A DNA stretch of 22,160 nt from the NCBI GenBank assembly GCA_005885085.1, contig VAXY01000085.1:2354-24513 (forward strand), given 5' to 3'. How positions within the stretch are numbered: position 1 is the stretch's first letter; each line of letters begins with the position of its first letter. A model generated the notes under the pieces. It did no database searches. It saw only the letters and a list, made by a program, of their open reading frames with translations, and was not told the DNA's origin. Both the position numbers and the translations under genes were made by a program. The DNA comes from Actinomycetota bacterium (GTDB lineage: Bacteria; Actinomycetota; Thermoleophilia; Gaiellales; Gaiellaceae). This document shows, one piece after another, positions 14,580-20,745 of this stretch.

Positions 14580-14926
14580 GCGAGAGCGCGGCGCGGTTCG
14601 TCGTCGCCGTCGGTAGCGGGAAGGGTGGTGTCGGCAAGTCGACCGTGTCGCTTCACGTTGCTCTCGCGCTGCGGCGACGCGGCTTGAACGTCGGTTTGCT
14701 CGACGCCGATCTCTACGGGCCGGACATCCCGCTCATGGTCAATCTCACACGTCAGACTCCGGCAGGGCGATGGGACTTCTGGCGGGGCGGCGACGTGCGA
14801 CTGCTTGGTCGCATCCCGCTCGACCGCGAGTTGGTGACCTCTCGAGAGGCTCCCATCCAGCCGGAGGCGTTCGACCGGATCGCGGCCCAACTCCTCGACG
14901 TGCTCGAGCATCCCGCTGCGGCGTGA
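14576..14926 (+). CDS. Mrp/NBP35-type P-loop ATPase with the catalytic core deleted
   Basis: Full Mrp/NBP35 proteins carry Fe-S clusters and have at least ~250 residues; this one has 116. The N-terminal half is textbook: AVGSGKGGVGKST (11-23, deviant Walker A) and LLDADLYGPDIPLMV (41-55). After WDFWR (66-70) it jumps directly to what is normally the C-terminus, LLGRIPLDRELV (76-87) and AFDRIAAQLLDVL. The switch II region with DLPPGTGD, the TTPQ segment and any CxxC cluster site are absent. The frame is intact, with GTGA overlaps at both ends. It may be a remnant, an ATP-binding protein with a reduced fold, or a collapsed assembly. A ParA/Mrp-like ancestry is certain; activity is doubtful. Confidence 0.82.
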   Translation: MSESAARFVVAVGSGKGGVGKSTVSLHVALALRRRGLNVGLLDADLYGPDIPLMVNLTRQTPAGRWDFWRGGDVRLLGRIPLDRELVTSREAPIQPEAFDRIAAQLLDVLEHPAAA

Positions 14927-15687
14927 AGAAGCGGCTCGACGTGCTCCTCGTCGAGCGCGGTCTGGCCGAGAGTCGTGCGCAGGCGCAGGCGCTCGTCCTC
15001 GCAGGGCGGGTCCCTGGATACGACAAGCCAGGCACGCAGGTCGACGAGAGCTCGGAGCTGGAGGTCGGTCGCGGACCACAGTACGTCTCGCGGGGTGGCG
15101 AGAAGCTGGCGCACGCGCTCGACGCGTTCGGGGTCGATCCGCGGGGCCGCGACTGCCTCGACGTCGGCGCGTCCACCGGCGGTTTCACCGACGTGCTGCT
15201 GCAGCGCGGCGCCGCGCGCGTGATCGCGGTGGACGTCGGCTACGGCCAGCTGCACGAGCGCCTTCGCGCCGATCCGCGCGTGGTCGTGCTCGACCGGACA
15301 AATGCACGGGAGCTGCGCGAGCTTCCGTTTGCGCCCGAGCTCGTAGTGTGCGACGTCTCGTTCATCACCGTGCGCCTGGCCCTTCCGCCCGCGCTCGCGC
15401 TCGCAAGGCCGGGCTGGGAGGCCGTCATCCTCGTCAAACCTCAGTTCGAGGCCGGCCGGAGGGAGGTCGGGAAGGGTGGTGTCGTGCGCGACCAGGCGGT
15501 GCGCGCCCGCGTCGTCCGCGAGATCACCGAGGCAGCCCTCGGGTGGGGAGGCGAGACGGTCGGGGCCGTAGACTCCGGTTTGCCCGGCCCCAAGGGCAAC
15601 AGGGAAGTCTTCCTCCACCTCGTTCACCGTGAGCGCCCGCACCTCCCCGACGACATCGATGCCAGGATTGCTGCCGCGATCGAGTAA
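14923..15687 (+). CDS. tlyA: TlyA-family rRNA 2'-O-methyltransferase / putative hemolysin
   Basis: TlyA enzymes methylate ribose 2'-OH groups of 16S and 23S rRNA (C1409/C1920 in mycobacteria), affecting capreomycin sensitivity. The 254-residue protein has an N-terminal S4 RNA-binding domain (RLDVLLVERGLAESRAQAQ, to about 47), a short linker, and an FtsJ-like methyltransferase domain. SAM-site and catalytic elements are VSRGGEKL with Lys61, LDVGASTGGF (79-88), CDVSFI (143-148) and VKPQFEAGR with Lys172 and Glu176. The S4 domain is slightly shortened: the usual VxVDGxxV hairpin reads VPGYDKPGTQV. GTG 14923 overlaps the preceding stop (GTGA) and gives the normal N-terminus. The tlyA-nadK-recN order is widely conserved. 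Confidence 0.94.
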   Translation: MKKRLDVLLVERGLAESRAQAQALVLAGRVPGYDKPGTQVDESSELEVGRGPQYVSRGGEKLAHALDAFGVDPRGRDCLDVGASTGGFTDVLLQRGAARVIAVDVGYGQLHERLRADPRVVVLDRTNARELRELPFAPELVVCDVSFITVRLALPPALALARPGWEAVILVKPQFEAGRREVGKGGVVRDQAVRARVVREITEAALGWGGETVGAVDSGLPGPKGNREVFLHLVHRERPHLPDDIDARIAAAIE

Positions 15688-16502
15688 TGCCGTCCGGCGC
15701 GCTGCGGTGATCACGCATGGCAAGCCGCCGACGATCGGCCCGGCGCTCGACCGGCTGGAGAAGGTCGCCCACGAGGCGGGGGTCGAACGAGGAGGTCGAG
15801 AAGCACGGCGTCGGCGAGCCCGAGCAGGATCTGAGCGGTGCGGACATCGCCGTCGTGCTCGGCGGGGACGGCACGATGCTGCGCGGGCTGCAGCGCTTCC
15901 TGGGCAGCGACATTCCCGTGATCGGAGTCAACTTCGGCCGCGTCGGGTTCCTCGCTTCGATCCAGCCGAACGAACTCGAGTCCGGGCTGGCGCGCGTGTT
16001 CTCCGGCGACTACCGGGTCGTCCAGCTGACGACGCTCGAGGTAGAGGCAGGGGGCACGCGCGGCGCTGCCGTGAACGACGTCGTCGTGCTGAGCGGCATC
16101 AAGGGCCGCATGGTCGAGCTGGGCTGGGCGCTCGGGGGCGAGGACCTCGGCGTGCAACCCTGCGACGGGCTGATTTGCTCGACGCCGTCGGGGTCGACCG
16201 CATACAACCTGTCGAACGGCGGCCCGGTGCTCGTCCGCGGCCTCGACGCGATGGCGGTCACGTTCATTGCGCCGCACTCCTTACACGCGCGCCCGATGGT
16301 CGTCCCGCGCGGGCTCGATCTCGAGATCCGCAACCGCACGCCCGACGTCCCCGCGTCGGTCCTCGTCGACGGCCACGCACTGGCGGAGGTGTCGGTGGGT
16401 GAGGAGCCGATCACGATCCGCCTCGGCGACCAGCGCACGCTGCTGGCGACGCTGCCGGAGGCGACGTTCTTCCGCCGCTACCGGGAGACCTTCGGCTCGT
16501 AG
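15659..16502 (+). CDS. nadK: NAD kinase, split by a +1 frameshift
   Basis: Phosphorylates NAD to NADP. The first strand and helix (RRAAVITHGKPPTIGP to HEAGVE, about 15695-15787) are in one frame. The rest, from EEVEKHG at about 15789, is in another frame up to the stop at 16500-16502. The second part carries all catalytic motifs: LGGDGTML, NFGRVGFL, STPSGSTAYNLSNGGP and IAPHSLHARP. The shift behaves as one extra base; a run of five G at 15778-15782 is an obvious site, since four G would give an uninterrupted EAGSNEEVEK. The start is uncertain. ATG 15659, inside tlyA, is used here; the later ATG 15687 closes after seven codons in its frame. NadK is normally essential, so a base-calling or assembly error is the first explanation. 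Confidence 0.88.
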
Positions 16503-16524
16503 CAGCAACGCCCTGGGAGATTCT

Positions 16525-16546
16525 GCTTCACGCCCCCGGCGTGAGC
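16525..16546 (+). terminator. Hairpin after nadK, possible terminator
   Basis: GCT-T-CACGCC / CCC / GGCGTG-AGC forms a 9-bp stem with one bulged T and a 3-nt loop, 22 nt after the nadK stop and followed by GCCCTTTCC. The T-run is short, so it is a weak intrinsic terminator at best. It is the only stem-loop in the 99-bp nadK-recN gap, which otherwise holds only the recN promoter candidate. Confidence 0.4.
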
Positions 16547-16583
16547 GCCCTTTCCGACGATGGTGCCGAGCCGCCCTGCGGCT

Positions 16584-16589
16584 TACCAT
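16584..16589 (+). promoter_or_regulatory. Candidate -10 box upstream of recN
   Basis: TACCAT (TANNNT) ends 12 nt before the recN ATG, so a transcript starting 6-8 nt downstream would have a leader of only about 4-6 nt. It lies in one of the few intergenic gaps near 100 bp and after the hairpin, a plausible start of the recN-steA-mctB unit. Confidence 0.33.
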
Positions 16590-16601
16590 GGCCGGCGGCA
16601 G

Positions 16602-18230
16602 ATGCTGCGCCGGCTCCGCATCCAGAATCTCGTCCTCATTCACGAGGCTGAGCTCGCCCTCGCACCGGGGCTGAACGCGATCACGGGCGAGACCGGCGCG
16701 GGCAAGACGATCCTCGCCCAGGCAATCGGCTTGCTGCTCGGAGCGAAGGGCGAGGCCTCGTACATCGGCCCCGACGGCGACGAGGCGTACGTCGAAGCCG
16801 AGCTCGACCTGGCGACCGGCCTGCTCGACGAGGAAGAGCTCGCGTCGCTCGCCGAGCTCCGGCCGGCGGACGAAGAGGGCCTGACCCTCGCGCGGCGCGT
16901 CTTTGCCGACGGTCGCACGCGCGGGTACGCCTGGGGCCGCGGCGCCGCTCGCGAAGACCTTGCACGTGTCGGCGAACGGCTGATTGCGATGTCCGGGCAG
17001 TTCGAGCAGCGCCGTCTCGCCCGCAGCTCGTATCAACTCGAGCTGCTCGATTCGTTCATCGGCGAGGAGCAGCTGCGCCGCAGGGCGGAGGCGCGGCTCG
17101 CGTGGCGCGAGCTCGCCGCGGCGCGGAGGCGGCAGGAGGAGCTGCAGACCGGCGCCGATGCCGCGCAGGCACGCGTGACGGAGCTGCGCGCGCTCGTCGA
17201 GGACACTGCCGGCCTGGAGCCGGAAGGCGAGCAACGGCTGCGCGACGAGCGCGAGCGGCTTCGACATGTCACCGAGCTGGCAGACGGGGCCGCGAGGGCC
17301 GTGGAAGCGCTGGCGCCCGACGAGGGTGACGGCGCCTCCGGGCTGACAGCGGCAGCCGAGCGCGCGGTCGAGCCGCTGAAGCGTCTCGCGCCAGAGCTTG
17401 CCCGTGCGGGCGACGAGCTGCGCGACGCCGAGCTGCGGCTCCGCGAGACGGCGAGCGAGCTACGCGTGTTCCTGGCCACGCTCGAGGCCGAGCCCGGGCG
17501 GCTCGAGCAGGTCGAGGCCGACCTCGACGGGATCGCCGACGCGAAACGGCGCTTCCGCGCCGACTCGTACGAGGAACTGCTTGCACGCGCCCTCCAGGCC
17601 AAGACGGAGCTGGACGCGATCGACGACGGGCTCGATCCGGTGGCCGCGGCGGCAGAAGCCTTGACCGCCGCCGACGAGAATGTGCGTCGGCTGGCGGCCG
17701 CGCTGCGCACCGCGCGGGCAGAGGCGGCGCCACGCTTCGCGGCGGAGGTGGCGCGGGAGCTCGCCGGCGTCGGCATGGGCGGCGGCGAGTTCGTCGCCGA
17801 GCTGCGTGAGCGCGACCTCGGTCAGACCGGGGCCGACGAGGTTGCCTTCCTGATCCGGCCCAACGCAGGCCTGCCGCTCGCCCCCGTCACCGAGACCGCC
17901 TCGGGCGGAGAGCTGTCGCGAATCGCTCTTGCGATCGCGTCGGTGGGAGGCGGCGAGACGATGGTGTTCGACGAGATCGACGCAGGCATCGGCGGCGAGA
18001 CCGCGCACCGGGTCGCGGAGACGCTTCAACGTCTTGCGCAACGGGCACAGGTCGTGACGATCACGCATTTGCCGCAGATCGCGAGCGTCGCCGACCGCCA
18101 CTTCCGCGTCGAGAAGATCCCGGGCGACCCGACGCACACACGGATCGCGGCGCTCGACGAGGCCGAGCGCCGAGACGAGCTGCAGCGGATGCTCGGCGGC
18201 CGCGAATTCCTGTCCACGGTCGCCGAATGA
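16602..18230 (+). CDS. recN: DNA repair protein RecN
   Basis: SMC-like ATPase that acts at double-strand breaks. The 542-residue protein has the N-terminal ATPase lobe starting MLRRLRIQNLVLIHEAEL, Walker A GETGAGKT (29-36), the FEQRRL region, and a long Glu/Arg/Ala-rich antiparallel coiled coil (about 150-360). The C-terminal lobe has the signature SGGELSR (434-440), Walker B MVFDEIDAGIGG (454-465) and the H-loop ITHLPQIASVADRHF. ATG 16602 is chosen because it gives the canonical N-terminus; an in-frame GTG at 16560 would add 14 unconserved residues. It is followed after 61 bp by steA, as in mycobacteria and corynebacteria. Confidence 0.96.
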   Translation: MLRRLRIQNLVLIHEAELALAPGLNAITGETGAGKTILAQAIGLLLGAKGEASYIGPDGDEAYVEAELDLATGLLDEEELASLAELRPADEEGLTLARRVFADGRTRGYAWGRGAAREDLARVGERLIAMSGQFEQRRLARSSYQLELLDSFIGEEQLRRRAEARLAWRELAAARRRQEELQTGADAAQARVTELRALVEDTAGLEPEGEQRLRDERERLRHVTELADGAARAVEALAPDEGDGASGLTAAAERAVEPLKRLAPELARAGDELRDAELRLRETASELRVFLATLEAEPGRLEQVEADLDGIADAKRRFRADSYEELLARALQAKTELDAIDDGLDPVAAAAEALTAADENVRRLAAALRTARAEAAPRFAAEVARELAGVGMGGGEFVAELRERDLGQTGADEVAFLIRPNAGLPLAPVTETASGGELSRIALAIASVGGGETMVFDEIDAGIGGETAHRVAETLQRLAQRAQVVTITHLPQIASVADRHFRVEKIPGDPTHTRIAALDEAERRDELQRMLGGREFLSTVAE

Positions 18231-18249
18231 GCGTCGCTCGCCTTCGGCG
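18221..18249 (+). repeat. Imperfect inverted repeat spanning the recN stop codon
   Basis: CGCCGAA (18221-18227) pairs with TTCGGCG (18243-18249). Inside, GAGC (18229-18232) pairs with GCTC (18236-18239) around a 3-nt loop. The recN stop codon lies inside the structure. There is no T-tract, so it is not a classic intrinsic terminator. It may slow RNA degradation or pause transcription before steA. Confidence 0.35.
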
Positions 18250-18268
18250 CGGCCCCGCCCCTTCCCTC

Positions 18269-18297
18269 GCTCATCGGCCAAAGGGCGGCCGATGAGC
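18269..18297 (+). promoter_or_regulatory. 11-bp perfect hairpin presenting the steA ribosome binding site and holding its start codon
   Basis: GCTCATCGGCC (18269-18279) and GGCCGATGAGC (18287-18297) are a perfect 11-bp inverted repeat with a 7-nt loop AAAGGGC. The loop contains the only good Shine-Dalgarno candidate (AAAGGG, 18280-18285, six bases before the start), and the ATG 18292-18294 is base-paired in the 3' arm. This geometry would block initiation unless opened. As DNA it is also a good two-fold-symmetric protein-binding site. Confidence 0.5.
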
Positions 18298-19425
18298 TTC
18301 GTCGAGCTCACGGGCCACGCGAAGCTCGACCGCCGCACCAAGAACCTCGTCAAACGGCTCTCCGCCGACGACATCGCGATCATCGACCACACCGATCTCG
18401 ACCGCGTCTCGGCGGAGGAGCTCGCCGAGTCCGGTGTCCGCGTGGTCGTCAACGTCGCCGCGTCGCAGTCCGGTCGCTTCCCGAACCCGGGCCCACTCGC
18501 ACTCGTCCGCGCGGGCGTCCGGCTGATCGACGTTCCGAGCGCCGACCTGTTCGACAATATCCACGAGGGTGAGCTCGTGACGGTGCGCGGCGCGGGGCTC
18601 TACCGCAACGGAACGTGTCTCGCGAGCGGGCGGGTGCTCGACGAGGGTGAGCTGGAGCGCATGCTCGGCGAACAGCGCGGCCGTGTCACCGAGGCGCTCG
18701 AGGCGTTCGCCGAGAACACGATGCGCTACCTGCGCGAGGAGGGGAAGCTGCTCGCGGAGGGGATCGACTTTCCGGCGTTCGCGACCCGGTTCCGCGACCG
18801 GCACGCGCTCGTCGTCGCGCGCGGCCCGGGCTACAAGCGCGACCTGCGGATGGTCAAGCCCTACATCCGCGACTTCAAGCCGGTGCTGATCGCAGTCGAC
18901 GGCGGCGCGGACGCGTTGCTCGAAGCCGGGTACAGGCCCGACGTGATCGTCGGCGACATGGACTCCGTTTCGGACAAGGCGCTCCAGTGCGGCGCCGAAC
19001 TGCTCGTCCACGGCTACCGCGACGGAGCCGCGCCTGGAGAAGCACGTGCACGGGAGCTCGGCGTTCCATACCAGATCGCGCGCGCGACGGGCATCAGCGA
19101 GGACCTCGCGCTGCTGCTGGCCTACGAGAAGGGCTCGGAGCTGATCGTCGCGGTCGGCACGCACTTCAACCTGATCGAGTTCCTGGAACGCAACCGCGCC
19201 GGCATGTCGTCGACGTTCATCACGCGGCTGAAGGTCGGCGAGATCCTGATCGATGCGAAGGGCGTCTCTCGACTCGCGAGCCGGCAGGTGGGGATCTGGC
19301 CGCTCGTCCTGCTCGCGGTGGCCGGGCTCGCCGCGATCGCCGTCGCAATCCTCGTCTCGCCGGCGCTGCGTCATCTGATCGAGTACCTCGCGCTACGCCT
19401 ACGAGACCTGCTCGGAATCGGCTGA
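18292..19425 (+). CDS. steA: SteA-like cytokinetic ring protein (thiamine-pyrophosphokinase-like fold, C-terminal membrane anchor)
   Basis: SteA and its partner SteB were described in Corynebacterium, where they localise to the septum and influence activation of the RipA peptidoglycan hydrolase. The 377-residue protein matches the family along its length: N-terminal domain with RTKNLVKRL and DIAIIDHTDLDRVSAEEL, a central helical part, and a thiamine-pyrophosphokinase-like domain with GPGYKRDLR, VDGGADALLEAGYRPDVIVGDMDS (GDMDS at 221-225) and GTHFNLIEFLERNRAGMSSTF. A membrane segment (about 335-357) is followed by a short basic tail. The family is often mis-annotated as thiamine pyrophosphokinase. 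It lies between recN and the steB/mctB homologue, as in M. tuberculosis (Rv1696-Rv1698). The start lies inside a strong hairpin. Confidence 0.9.
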   Translation: MSFVELTGHAKLDRRTKNLVKRLSADDIAIIDHTDLDRVSAEELAESGVRVVVNVAASQSGRFPNPGPLALVRAGVRLIDVPSADLFDNIHEGELVTVRGAGLYRNGTCLASGRVLDEGELERMLGEQRGRVTEALEAFAENTMRYLREEGKLLAEGIDFPAFATRFRDRHALVVARGPGYKRDLRMVKPYIRDFKPVLIAVDGGADALLEAGYRPDVIVGDMDSVSDKALQCGAELLVHGYRDGAAPGEARARELGVPYQIARATGISEDLALLLAYEKGSELIVAVGTHFNLIEFLERNRAGMSSTFITRLKVGEILIDAKGVSRLASRQVGIWPLVLLAVAGLAAIAVAILVSPALRHLIEYLALRLRDLLGIG

Positions 19426-19429
19426 GGGC

Positions 19430-19845
19430 ATGCCGCGCGCGTCCGCCTCGCGTGAGCTGCTCGCCTCGCGCGAGGATGTCTGGTCGTTCATTGCCGAGCC
19501 GCATCACTTCTCGGACTGGTGGCCAGGTATCGCCGCGGTGCGCCCGGACCGCCGTGGGCTTGCCGAAGGTGCGCGCTGGGAAGTACAGAGCCCGGACCGG
19601 CCGACGCTGTTTCGCCGTGCCACGTCCAGCGGCATGCTGCTCGTACGTGCGGTGCGCGCACCCGAGCTCTTCGCATGGACGCTGACCGGCGACCACCTCG
19701 ACGCCGAGCTCCGGCTCGACCCGAGCGGCGACGACCAGACGGTCCCGGTGCTCGATCGCCCTGGTTGTACGGCTTCAGCCGGGCGTTGCCGAGGCGCGCA
19801 CTGACTCGGCTACATGCGTTGTGCCAGACTGGCGCGGGGCTCTAG
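19430..19845 (+). CDS. SRPBCC/START-fold protein, frameshifted near its end
   Basis: SRPBCC proteins have a helix-grip fold that binds hydrophobic ligands; the ligand here is unknown. The N-terminal part is typical of the polyketide cyclase-like group: REDVWSFIAEPHHFSDWWPG (residues 15-34), then strands with GARWEV, PTLFRRATS and FAWTLTGDHLDAELRL. After about 19755 the first frame degenerates and stops at 19804. Another frame continues the expected C-terminal helix, PWLYGFSRALPRRALTRL to LCQTGAGL, ending at TAG 19843-19845. The join (about 19740-19762) behaves as the loss of one base. ATG 19430 is 4 bp after steA, and the corrected stop is 6 bp before the next gene, which supports the longer reading. 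No SRPBCC gene is normally expected between steA and steB. Confidence 0.7.
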
Positions 19846-19851
19846 CCGTCG

Positions 19852-20745
19852 ATGTTCGATCTCCGCTACCACGTCACGTCGCTCGCCGCTGTCTTCATCG
19901 CGCTCGTGATCGGCATTCTGGTCGGCGTCGCGCTGGCATCACACGGGCTCGGGAACACGGAGAGAAAGAGCCTCGAGGACGACGTCCGCCGTGCGCAGAA
20001 CCGGGTCGACGCGCTGAAGGCGCGGGTGGACGCGCTGCAGCAGAGCGGCGCGGCCTCGCAGACGTTCGTCGACAGCACGTACAGCGCGTTGATGAGCGAC
20101 CGCCTCAAGGGGAAGCGCATCGCGGTCCTATTCGTCGGCTCCGTCGACCACGGGACCGAGAGCGACATCGCAACCGCGATCAAGGATGCCGGAGGTCGCG
20201 CCGCGCTGCGCGAGTACGCGGTTCAGGTCCCGATCGACGCTGCCGCGATCGAACAGCGGCTCGCCAGTCGTCCCGCGCTCGCCAAGTACTCGAGCGACGA
20301 CCAGCTGCGCAATCTGGGCAGACAACTCGGTCGGGAATTCGTCGGCGGCAACGACACACCGCTCTGGAACGCGCTGCGCAACCTGATCGTGCAGGAGGCG
20401 ACACCGCGCTTCGGCGCGTCCAGGCGTCCCGCGGACGGCGTCATCGTGGTCCGGACGGCCGATCCCCAGATGGGTCAGACGGCGCCGTTCGTCATTGGGC
20501 TGTACGAGGGGCTCGCAGACGCCGGCGTCCCGGCGGCCGGGGTGGCGCAGTCGACGAGCGACTTCACCGCCCGCCCGGTGTTCCAGCAGTCGCAGCTGTC
20601 GACGGTGGACGACATCGACCTCGAAGCCGGCAAGCTCGCTCTTGCGATCGTCCTCAGCGAGCCGGCCTCCCGCGCGGACTACGGGGTCAAGACGCACGAT
20701 CTGCTGCCGCCGGTGACGCCGCCCGCCGCGACGTCGAGTGGATGA
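19852..20745 (+). CDS. SteB/MctB-family membrane protein
   Basis: A 297-residue protein with a short cytoplasmic N-terminus (FDLRYHVTS), one membrane segment (about 9-29, SLAAVFIALVIGILVGVALA), a coiled coil (about 38-66, ERKSLEDDVRRAQNRVDALK) and an extracytoplasmic alpha/beta domain of about 220 residues. This is the Rv1698/MctB layout. The family has been described both as a mycobacterial copper-efflux channel and as SteB, the partner of SteA in corynebacterial division. Linkage to steA favours the second role. The C-terminal tail is Pro/Ala-rich. There are no obvious copper-binding Cys/Met/His clusters. GTG of the next gene starts 8 bp before its stop. Confidence 0.85.
   Translation: MFDLRYHVTSLAAVFIALVIGILVGVALASHGLGNTERKSLEDDVRRAQNRVDALKARVDALQQSGAASQTFVDSTYSALMSDRLKGKRIAVLFVGSVDHGTESDIATAIKDAGGRAALREYAVQVPIDAAAIEQRLASRPALAKYSSDDQLRNLGRQLGREFVGGNDTPLWNALRNLIVQEATPRFGASRRPADGVIVVRTADPQMGQTAPFVIGLYEGLADAGVPAAGVAQSTSDFTARPVFQQSQLSTVDDIDLEAGKLALAIVLSEPASRADYGVKTHDLLPPVTPPAATSSG

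Noticed and set aside
18292..19425. Annotation of steA as thiamine pyrophosphokinase
   Set aside because: The TPK-like fold is present, but the full-length match, the C-terminal membrane anchor and the recN-steA-mctB context identify the SteA family.
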